A model generated the notes under the pieces. The model ran no database searches. It was given only the letters and a program-made list of their open reading frames with translations, and was not told where the DNA came from. Positions 7,967-15,200 of a DNA stretch of 62,974 nt are shown piece after piece. This DNA comes from a virus, in IMG/VR virus record IMGVR_UViG_3300017989_000118, positions 1 through 62,974 of that record; one strand, written 5' to 3'. Position 1 is the first letter of the stretch; every line of letters begins with the position of its first letter. A program made the translations under genes and the position numbers.

Positions 7967-9240
7967 TGCAGAACGCGTGCGACATCGTGATGCTGACGAT
8001 GAACAACTACCAGTTCACGGAGGCATGCCTGCGCAGCCTGTTCTCGTGCGACGCGGGGTTTCCGTTCAATGTGCATGTCTTCGACAACGCGAGCAGCGAC
8101 GGCACGCCGGACAACCTGATCCGGGATTTCCGCGGCAAGTTGAGGCTGTGGCGCAGCGACAGCAACCTCGGATTTTCGGGCGGAAACAACAAGGTGCTGG
8201 AGAGGACGAAAAGCAGGTTCGCCTGCCTCCTCAACAACGACACCATCGTCACGCCCGGCTGGTTGGGGGAGATGGTCGCCGCAGCCGAATGCGGCCGCCG
8301 CGTCGGGGTGGTCGGTTCCCGTGGGAACAACGCGAACCCCGAGGGCAGGCCCGAACAGGCGGTGGATCTGGACATAAGCCCGGGTCAGGTAGGCGCCGCC
8401 GAGGAGTTACAGCGGGCCGCCACGCGACTGTCCAGGGCGCAGCCGCGGTTCAGCGAGGCCGCCAGTGTCGTAGGCTACTGCATGCTCCTGAGACGCTCGA
8501 TGCTTAACAGGATAGGCTTGTTGGATACACGGTTCTGGCCCGGAAACTTCGAGGACGATGATCTGTGCCATCGGGCTAGGGAGGCCGGGTACAAGATAGT
8601 TATCGCCAACCGGAGCCTGGTGTACCACTTCGTGTCATCCACCATGAAGTCGGCCACCAGGTGGAGGCACATGTTCCGCGTGAACCGCGGGCTGTTCCGC
8701 TCCAAATGGGTAGAAACCGGAAGGGAGGCTGACATAGGCAGCCGCCCCCGGCCTAGGCTCCGGCTGGCCGTGGAGATGCCTCGCAACCGTGCCGCAGCGC
8801 ACAGGGCCTTGGCCGTGTGTGACGAGCTTCGGCTTCGCGGGTGCCTTGTGCACACCTTTGGTCCACCCACGGACTCACCCCCGCCGGATCGCATGGTGCC
8901 CCATGTGGCGTCCCAGTCGCCCGAGAGAATGTACGCCAGCAGTGCCGTGGTGCTGCATCGACAAGGCCCGCCGGAACTACAGGATGGGAGGGCCCATGTC
9001 AGGTTGGCGTTCGACGGCAAGTATAATCCGTCGAAGCCGTCGCGGCAGCTCGTGATCGGGCGCAAGGAGGACTGGCGGTTCGCGCCGGACTTCGTATCCG
9101 TCCGATGGTCGGGCGAGCACCACAGGGCGCTGCGGGAGGGGGCGAAGAACCGACCCGAGATGTTCCACGAGATGGTGGACAAGATTGAGGATCACCTGCT
9201 CCGCCTCCAGGAGAAGGCATGCGAAGAGACACCCTCATAG
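7966..9240 (+). CDS. Glycosyltransferase family 2 with C-terminal GT-B-like domain
   Basis: A 424-residue protein in TGATG overlap with the gene before. The N-terminal GT-A domain shows IVMLTMNNYQFTEACL, VFDNASSDGTPD, SNLGFSGGNN and LLNNDT (around residue 89), then NFEDDDLCHRAREAGY, the usual order in rhamnosyltransferase-like GT2 enzymes. From about residue 265 a second region (RLRLAVEMPRNRAAAHRAL, later WRFAPDFVSVRW) looks like half of a GT-B enzyme or a degenerate family-1-like domain; this is a weak assignment. The last bases overlap the next gene, whose SD (AGGAGAAGG) lies inside this one. Confidence 0.88.
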   Translation: MQNACDIVMLTMNNYQFTEACLRSLFSCDAGFPFNVHVFDNASSDGTPDNLIRDFRGKLRLWRSDSNLGFSGGNNKVLERTKSRFACLLNNDTIVTPGWLGEMVAAAECGRRVGVVGSRGNNANPEGRPEQAVDLDISPGQVGAAEELQRAATRLSRAQPRFSEAASVVGYCMLLRRSMLNRIGLLDTRFWPGNFEDDDLCHRAREAGYKIVIANRSLVYHFVSSTMKSATRWRHMFRVNRGLFRSKWVETGREADIGSRPRPRLRLAVEMPRNRAAAHRALAVCDELRLRGCLVHTFGPPTDSPPPDRMVPHVASQSPERMYASSAVVLHRQGPPELQDGRAHVRLAFDGKYNPSKPSRQLVIGRKEDWRFAPDFVSVRWSGEHHRALREGAKNRPEMFHEMVDKIEDHLLRLQEKACEETPS

Positions 9241-11471
9241 TCATACCAGCGTCGGGCAACGCCGATTACACCGCCTTGGCGGTGGAGTCGGTGAGGCGCA
9301 ACACCAGCGGCGCGATGGTGGTGATTGTTGAGACGGATTCGAGCGTCGTCTGGGAGGAAGCGGAGGACTTAGCCGTACTCCGGCTGGGCGCGTTCGAGTC
9401 GTTCAGCGACAGCGTGAACAGGGGCATCGAGTTCGGCCTGGCGAAGCTGGACTTCGAGTACATCGTGCTCCTGAACAACGACACGGTGCCGGCGAAGGGG
9501 TGGCTCCCGCCGCTCCAGCAGGCCCTAGACGACGGCTTCTGCGTGGCGGGTCCGGTCACCAACTCCTGCGGGCACGGCGAGCAGGTGGTGCATCCGGCGT
9601 TCTCCTGCACGGAACCCAGCGAGGTCAACCATGAGGCGATGGACAGGTTTGCCGACTCCCTAGAGCCGTCCAGGTCACCCGTCTTCGCCGTCGTCGGCAT
9701 GTGCATGGCCTTCAGGTCCGACCTGCTGGGGTCCATAGGCATGCTTGACAGGAGGTTCCGCGTAGGGAACTTCGAGGACAACGACTGGTGCCTTCGCGCG
9801 TCCGAGGCCGTCGACAAGGGGTGCTGCGTCTGCCGGGACTCGTTCGTCTGGCATTTTGGGTCGGCGACGTTCCGCGAGTCGGGGTCGTTCGCAGACGCCA
9901 TGGAGTCCAACAGGGTCCGTTTCGAGAGGAAGTGGCTGGGCAGGGCCGACATCCCCAAGAGGCACAACAACTCGATCTACCGTACGCCACGGGTGCCCAT
10001 CTCGCTGTCGCCGATGCCGGGCGACCCCGACGCGACATCCGCAATCGAGCGAGTGGCGTCGGAGATGCGGGCGCGCGGGCTGACAGTGGGCGATGGGCCT
10101 GACATACCGATAGACACCCGAGCCGTGCCCGAGGGGGGTTCGGACCGATTTTACGAGTTCTGCGATTCGGTCGAATGGGCCGCCGTGGAGGCCGCCCTTG
10201 AGGAGTCGGTGTCCGGCAGGCCGGATATATCGGTATGCATGATCGTGAAGGACGAGGAGACGGTGCTCGACAGGTGCCTCAAGTCCGTCGCCCCGCTAGC
10301 CAAACAACTGGTGGTGGTGGACACAGGTTCGACGGACGCCACGGTAGCCATAGCCAAGCGCAACGGCGCGGAGGTGTACCATTACGCTGCGGACGGACCC
10401 TTCAACTTCTCCGCTGCAAGGAACCTTTCCCTGTCCAAAGCCAGATGCGGTTGGGTGCTCGTTGTCGATGCGGACGAGTGCCTCCTGCCGGCGGATGTGT
10501 CCGCCATCAAATCGACAGTCGTGTCCGGCAGGGAAGCGGCATACATGATCTCGACTCGCCTGTACCAGGATAACCCCAAAATCGAGGGCATCGTGCCGAA
10601 CGACGGGATGCACCCCGACACGACGGACTATTGCGGTTATGTGCTCAGCACCAAGGTGAGGCTGTGGCCGCGGGAGTCCGGGCTGGAGTTCCGTAACGAG
10701 GTGCATGAGACCGTGGAGCAGTCAGCCGTCGAAGCAGGACTCGACTTCGGGCAATGCGAGGCGATCGTGCATCATTTCGGCGGCAGGAGCCTTTCGGAGA
10801 AGGACGGCCTGTATGCCGAGCTCGGATACGAGAAGGCCCGAAACGATCCCTGCTATAGGACATACAGAGAGCTTGGGCTGCAACTCTACAGGATGGGCAA
10901 GTTCGACGAGGCGGTCGCCGCGATGCGCAAGGCGATCGAGTTCCAGCCCGGAGACGTGGAGTGCACGGTGCTGCTGGCCGCCAGCCTTTCGGCCAGCGGT
11001 GACGAGGGGGCGGCGAAGCAGGCCGAGGAGGCATACCTGTCGGCGCTGAAGTCCGACAGGGACAGCGAGTTGGCCAACAGGTACTACGCCACATTCCTCA
11101 ACCAGCAGGGCAGGTACAAGGAGGCGCATTGGCACTACAGAAAGGTCTCCGACCGCGCGAGGCAGGCGGGCGACGTCAAGACGCTCTGCGATTTCGCGTA
11201 TGTGTGCCAGAATCTAGGCCAGCCGGACGAAGCCATCGAGCTGCTAGAAGCCGCTTCGCGGGTGAACCGACAGTACGTGTGGTCCACAGGTATGCTTGAG
11301 TGTGCGTACCACATGTCCGGCGTGATGGCGGGCAGATCCGGAGACATGCCCAAGGCATCCTCGCGGTTCAGGAAGGCCCTAGAGATCAACCCCGATTTCG
11401 CCGAGGCCAGACACAACCTTGAGATCGCGGAGCGGTGGGCCGCCGCAGACCGCCCCGGCCCCGCTTTGTAA
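9219..11471 (+). CDS. Double glycosyltransferase family 2 with TPR tail
   Basis: A 750-residue protein with two GT-A domains. The first (1-240) has LIVIPASGNADY, LLNNDT and FRVGNFEDNDWCLRA. The second begins near residue 336 with ISVCMIVKDEE, then VVVDTGSTDAT and VLVVDADECLL near 417, the SPBc2-prophage/TPR type of GT2. From about residue 546 there are TPR-like helical hairpins (LGLQLYRMGKFDEAVAAMRKAIE, AEARHNLEIAE), which normally bind protein partners and could choose the acceptor. It closes the four-gene GT block, which overlaps end to end and so is surely one transcript. Confidence 0.9.
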   Translation: MRRDTLIVIPASGNADYTALAVESVRRNTSGAMVVIVETDSSVVWEEAEDLAVLRLGAFESFSDSVNRGIEFGLAKLDFEYIVLLNNDTVPAKGWLPPLQQALDDGFCVAGPVTNSCGHGEQVVHPAFSCTEPSEVNHEAMDRFADSLEPSRSPVFAVVGMCMAFRSDLLGSIGMLDRRFRVGNFEDNDWCLRASEAVDKGCCVCRDSFVWHFGSATFRESGSFADAMESNRVRFERKWLGRADIPKRHNNSIYRTPRVPISLSPMPGDPDATSAIERVASEMRARGLTVGDGPDIPIDTRAVPEGGSDRFYEFCDSVEWAAVEAALEESVSGRPDISVCMIVKDEETVLDRCLKSVAPLAKQLVVVDTGSTDATVAIAKRNGAEVYHYAADGPFNFSAARNLSLSKARCGWVLVVDADECLLPADVSAIKSTVVSGREAAYMISTRLYQDNPKIEGIVPNDGMHPDTTDYCGYVLSTKVRLWPRESGLEFRNEVHETVEQSAVEAGLDFGQCEAIVHHFGGRSLSEKDGLYAELGYEKARNDPCYRTYRELGLQLYRMGKFDEAVAAMRKAIEFQPGDVECTVLLAASLSASGDEGAAKQAEEAYLSALKSDRDSELANRYYATFLNQQGRYKEAHWHYRKVSDRARQAGDVKTLCDFAYVCQNLGQPDEAIELLEAASRVNRQYVWSTGMLECAYHMSGVMAGRSGDMPKASSRFRKALEINPDFAEARHNLEIAERWAAADRPGPAL

Positions 11472-11479
11472 TGTATTAC
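11468..11479. promoter_or_regulatory. Palindrome in an AT-rich gap
   Basis: GTAAT-GT-ATTAC, a 5-bp perfect inverted repeat, lies across the stop codon of the last GT gene and opens a 118-bp gap before the next likely start at 11590. The gap is AT-richer than its surroundings (TATTACCGATTTTGTGC). It may carry a promoter or operator for the downstream genes. There is no experimental or database support, so confidence is low. Confidence 0.25.
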
Positions 11480-11589
11480 CGATTTTGTGCTGTCTGAGTG
11501 ACCGGGAAAGCCGCATGCGAAGGCGCGGAAAGTGTGTTCGGGCGGGGTTTGCGCTCGAGGAGAGGCTGACCAACGGGAGAGTTCCGGCG

Positions 11590-12357
11590 ATGGCCAAGGG
11601 CTTGACATATGTGGTTGTCGCAGCAGGTGGACTCAGGGTGAAATCCCTCAACACCTTCTGGGCGCACGGGCAGTATGTCGAGATAGACCCCTCCTTCCTG
11701 GCGGTGTGCGACGAGCTGAGGGAGCGCATCACCCAGAAGTTGCTGGTGCCAGTGAGCGCGAACTCCGAATACCGCCAAGGCGGACCAACCGGACTCGTGC
11801 CTTCGGGGGACGAGATGGCCTCCCTCCGCCGCGGCGCGGCCGCAAGAGGACGAGCCCCCGTGGTGGTGAACAACATCAGCCTGGACAGGGACCAGGTCGT
11901 GAGGGATCACCTGAGCGGGAAGAGCATCAAGGCCATGGCCAGAGAGGTCGCGGCCGAGGCGTCGGGGCGAGGTGGCTTCGAGTTCGACGACGGCATCATA
12001 GAGAAAATAGCCGCCCGCGTCGCCGCCATGCTGCCGGCCACGGACCCCGGCGGCGGGCCGGACAAGGATTCCGAAGGACGGATTGCGGCCAAGGTGGCGG
12101 AGATGCTCCTGCCTGCCATACAGGCGTCGGGCCGAGGCCAGGGCGGCATGGCTGGTGAGGAGCCGCAGCGGAAGAAAGGCGTCATCGAGGTAGAAGTCGA
12201 CACCGCGCCGCTCCCGGATATGCGGAAGTCCCGCGAGGACGTCGAAGTCAATCTTGGGGACGACCTCGCCAACAGATCCACCGGGGACAGCGTCGAGGAA
12301 CAGGTGGCGGACATCGAGAGAATACTGAGGGAGCGGGACAAGGAGGAGCAACCATGA
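11590..12357 (+). CDS. Unknown protein upstream of the actin-like gene
   Basis: A 255-residue protein if it starts at ATG 11590 (GGGAGA upstream). The frame stays open further left, and ATG 11515 (with GGGAAA) is an alternative. Residues 1-60 form a compact domain (LTYVVVAAGGLRVKSLNTFW, then YVEIDPSFLAVCDELRERI). The rest is charged, with two similar helices (IIEKIAARVAAMLP and RIAAKVAEMLLP) separated by a Gly-rich linker, an internal duplication. The end is acidic and coiled-coil-like. It overlaps the actin-like gene as ATGA, so the two are probably coupled; an adaptor or partner of that ATPase is a reasonable guess only. Confidence 0.7.
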   Translation: MAKGLTYVVVAAGGLRVKSLNTFWAHGQYVEIDPSFLAVCDELRERITQKLLVPVSANSEYRQGGPTGLVPSGDEMASLRRGAAARGRAPVVVNNISLDRDQVVRDHLSGKSIKAMAREVAAEASGRGGFEFDDGIIEKIAARVAAMLPATDPGGGPDKDSEGRIAAKVAEMLLPAIQASGRGQGGMAGEEPQRKKGVIEVEVDTAPLPDMRKSREDVEVNLGDDLANRSTGDSVEEQVADIERILRERDKEEQP

Positions 12358-13502
12358 CGGAACAGGCAAACCAGGGAAACAGGCCAGCGCAGGGCGGGAA
12401 GCCTCAACCCCCAGCCCAGAGGCAGCCAGCCCCGGCCCAGCAGCCGGCCCCTGCCACAGAGGTCGAGTTCTCGAAGCCCGCCCCGAACCCGACGGCGCCC
12501 CAAGGCTCCGCGACGCCCGGCACCGGGCTGGACATAGGGACGATGTTCGTCGTCGGCGCCAAGGACATTGGCGGGAAAGCGCATTTCGCCAGCGTACGGG
12601 ACGCGTTCTTCACGCTCGAATACAACGACTTGCTCGTCGACATGATGAAGAAGGCCGGCGTGGACCACATCCGGCGAGGAGACGAGATAGTGGTCGTCGG
12701 GGACAAGTCCATCGAGTTCGCGAACACCTTCCGTGCGGAACTCAGGCGGCCGTTGCAGGATGGCGTGATCAGCCCTAGGGAGAAGGGGGCGTTCGGGATT
12801 ATCGAGATTATACTGGAGAAGGCAATCGGCAAGGCGTCCAAGAAAGGCGAAACCTGCTGCTTCTCGGTGCCGGCCGAGGCGATCGACAAGGAAGACAGCA
12901 ATGTGGTCTTTCACCAGGGCATGTTCTCCCAGTTCGTGGAGAACATCGGCTACTCTCCCAAGCCGCTCAACGAGGCCGAGGCCATCGCGTACTCGGAACT
13001 CACGGGGGACAAGCTGACGGGCCTTGCTCTCTCGTTCGGCGCGGGGATGGTGAACGCGTGCTTCATCATGCTCGGCGTGCCCTACCTCAAGTTCGCGGTA
13101 GCGAGGTCCGGTGACTGGATCGACAGGATGGCCGCAGGCGCGTGCAACTCAACCGTCGCCGCCATAACGGCACTGAAGGAGTCCGGCGACGTTGATCTGG
13201 TCAGCCCCGACGGTTGGGAGCAGAACGCCATAGCGATGTACTACAACGCGCTCATCAAGTACGTCGTGCTCAACCTGAACAGGCAAGTGGAGGAGGAGAA
13301 GCTTCCGAGGCTGAAGGATCCCATCAAGGTCGTGATCAGCGGGGGGTCGTCCCGCATCCGCGGGTTCAAACAGGCGTTCGAGGGCGAGTTCAGGAAGCTC
13401 GACTGGCCGTTCGACATCTCCGAGATTGTAATGGCGAAAGACCCGATGAACGCCGTCGCGAACGGCTGCCTGGTCGCGGCCAAGCTGGCGGAGAAGGGAT
13501 AA
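12354..13502 (+). CDS. Actin-like ATPase (actin/MreB/ParM/Hsp70 superfamily)
   Basis: A 382-residue protein. Residues 1-55 are a Pro/Gln/Ala-rich disordered leader. The actin fold follows: phosphate-1 LDIGTMFVVGAK (59-70), a connecting NEAEAIAYSEL (206-216), phosphate-2 LSFGAGMVNA (226-235), RSGDWIDRM (251-259), adenosine motif VVISGGSSRIRG (327-338) and an end motif DPMNAVANGCLVAAK. SVPAEAID (171-178) lies where actin-like proteins have their beta-strand/loop before subdomain 3. Family members bind ATP and many form filaments that move plasmids, shape cells or place phage DNA or particles. The ATGA overlap with its upstream neighbour and the position just before tail genes are unusual. Polymerisation is not shown by sequence alone. 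Confidence 0.88.
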   Translation: MTEQANQGNRPAQGGKPQPPAQRQPAPAQQPAPATEVEFSKPAPNPTAPQGSATPGTGLDIGTMFVVGAKDIGGKAHFASVRDAFFTLEYNDLLVDMMKKAGVDHIRRGDEIVVVGDKSIEFANTFRAELRRPLQDGVISPREKGAFGIIEIILEKAIGKASKKGETCCFSVPAEAIDKEDSNVVFHQGMFSQFVENIGYSPKPLNEAEAIAYSELTGDKLTGLALSFGAGMVNACFIMLGVPYLKFAVARSGDWIDRMAAGACNSTVAAITALKESGDVDLVSPDGWEQNAIAMYYNALIKYVVLNLNRQVEEEKLPRLKDPIKVVISGGSSRIRGFKQAFEGEFRKLDWPFDISEIVMAKDPMNAVANGCLVAAKLAEKG

Positions 13503-13506
13503 CAGG

Positions 13507-15021
13507 GTGTCGCACGGGGCGTTCTATCACCGCGGCCCTGCCGAGGTAAAGAGGTTCATCATCGAGGCGCTGCAAGAGCACTTCGCCGAGCACCCCGTGT
13601 ACGCGGACCCGGACGGCCCGGGGCTGCTCGTGCGGAACAAGTTCTCAAGGGACGAGAGACACAAGAGGCAGATCGTCGTCACCACCGCCGCCTCGTCCCC
13701 CCAGAGGCTGGGCCTGTCGGCGGACTTCGGCGGCCAGGTCCACGGCTCCGTGGTATTGGCGAGGCTGAGGGGCCGCAAGGGCACCGCGCTGGAGTGGGTC
13801 GGCGAGAACCCGGTGGAGAAGGCCAGACCCCGCCCCGGCATCTACCTCGTCGAGATGGAGTCGGACACCGAGTTCCGGATCACGCCCCACTACTCCGTTA
13901 GTCACGAGATACTTTACCCCTATGTGGATCGCGCGGACGGCGACAAAGTCAAGGCCACACTGGCGAACAAGCCCGTCGAGGCCCTCAGCGACTTCATCCT
14001 GCTGGACGAGCATCTTCCGCTGGAGCGGGACAAGGACTACACGATCGACTATGCCAGCGGGGTCGTCACATTCGAGGCTCCCATCACCGACGCTCGCATG
14101 ATTTCGGCGGAGTACCGCTGGGTGGGTGAGACAGGCGAGCCGTGTTGCATGACGGGGAGGCACGTGTACGACATAGCCGCCTTGCCCGGCATCATCCTGT
14201 GCTTCGGCCGCAGGGTGCAGGCAGGCAGCCAGCAGGCCATCGTGGTGATGGAGTCCCCGGAGCACATCGCGGACTTCTGGACGGGACGGTGGACGGTTAG
14301 CGTTACTTTGGACATCTACACGCAGGATCCTATCGAGCAGGACGAGCTGGCCGAGGAGGTGGCCCAGGTATTCTGGTACTGGAACGTCGAACGGTGGGCG
14401 GACCAAGGCATGGCCTTGGTGGATCCGCCGGACATATCCGGCGGCACGGAGACCCCGGAGGACGAGATTGCGGACGAGTACAGCTTCGGGAACAGCATCG
14501 GCATGACCGTCGTGGTGGATTGGGAGGCCTTCGTGCCAGTGCTCAGGACGCTCAGAACGGTGAATGTGTCGGGCTACCACGTCTCGCCGTACGATCCGCC
14601 CGCAGACGCCCTGAAGAAAAGCCAGTCGGCCCGTCCGGACGGACAGTTCGGGAACATCGTCGACAGGCGGACCCTGCCCGGACAGGGCGTGCAGCCCGTG
14701 CCGGATATGCGGGGCTACTTCGCTGGGCTGTACGATCCGAGGCTGACCCAGCTTTACCGGGAACTGCTGGATTTCGACGCCTCGCAGGCATCGAAGGCCC
14801 TGATCCAATTCTACGGGTCGGTGGATCCCGCGAACCCGAGCGCGCCCGACTCTCCGGTGAATCTCCCCGAGGTGGTTCCCGTGTCGGAGTTCGCCGATCC
14901 ACCGGCTACTCCGGGCGGCGTGCCGTCGGAACCCGGCGTCTTCTCGGAGGAGGGCGTGATTTCGCTGGACCACCTGCCGCCGGAGCTGAAAGACGAGTTG
15001 AGGCGGCGGACGCGGGGGTGA
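13507..15021 (+). CDS. Neck/tail-completion candidate, structural
   Basis: A 504-residue protein from GTG 13507 (AAGGGAT upstream). Residues 1-130 are alpha/beta. Residues 150-200 carry the short beta module FILLDEHLPLERDKDYTIDY..GVVTFEAP..., which resembles modules in the sheath and wedge proteins here. About 215-330 (WTVSVTLDIYTQDPIEQDEL, AEEVAQVFWYW) has the strand-helix pattern of tail terminator or completion proteins. The last 90 residues are Pro-rich and flexible. Lying immediately before the sheath leader fits a protein that caps the sheath or tube. The name is an inference from position and pattern. Confidence 0.6.
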   Translation: MSHGAFYHRGPAEVKRFIIEALQEHFAEHPVYADPDGPGLLVRNKFSRDERHKRQIVVTTAASSPQRLGLSADFGGQVHGSVVLARLRGRKGTALEWVGENPVEKARPRPGIYLVEMESDTEFRITPHYSVSHEILYPYVDRADGDKVKATLANKPVEALSDFILLDEHLPLERDKDYTIDYASGVVTFEAPITDARMISAEYRWVGETGEPCCMTGRHVYDIAALPGIILCFGRRVQAGSQQAIVVMESPEHIADFWTGRWTVSVTLDIYTQDPIEQDELAEEVAQVFWYWNVERWADQGMALVDPPDISGGTETPEDEIADEYSFGNSIGMTVVVDWEAFVPVLRTLRTVNVSGYHVSPYDPPADALKKSQSARPDGQFGNIVDRRTLPGQGVQPVPDMRGYFAGLYDPRLTQLYRELLDFDASQASKALIQFYGSVDPANPSAPDSPVNLPEVVPVSEFADPPATPGGVPSEPGVFSEEGVISLDHLPPELKDELRRRTRG

Positions 15022-15200
15022 CCTTATTTCGTTTTGCGTCGGCCTGTCCAGGGCGGTCCGGGCGGAGGCCCTCCGGCGCGTTTGATACTGTTTTAGGGCC
15101 GACGCGAGGGCTGCATCCTAAGAAGGTTCGTTGCGCCAGGTAGGCAGGGGCGAACCGGGCAGGTACGGGAGGCTGGTCGACGTGAATTGGAGGCGATAAC
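15022..15200 (+). promoter_or_regulatory. Structured leader upstream of the sheath gene
   Basis: This 179-bp gap, the longest in the structural block, contains a perfect 9-bp inverted repeat (GCGTCGGCC at 15036-15044 and GGCCGACGC at 15097-15105). Between the arms are a second GC hairpin and an AT-rich TTTGATACTGTTTTAG. A further repeat, GGTTCG/CGAACC, lies at about 15125-15157. GGAGGCGATAAC then gives the SD for the sheath ATG. Likely contents are a promoter and a stable 5' leader for a heavily used mRNA. I see no tRNA or known riboswitch. Confidence 0.5.

Noticed and set aside
15120-15165. A tRNA gene suggested by GGTTCG...CGAACC
   Set aside because: No acceptor stem, anticodon arm or CCA-proximal pairing can be drawn around it.
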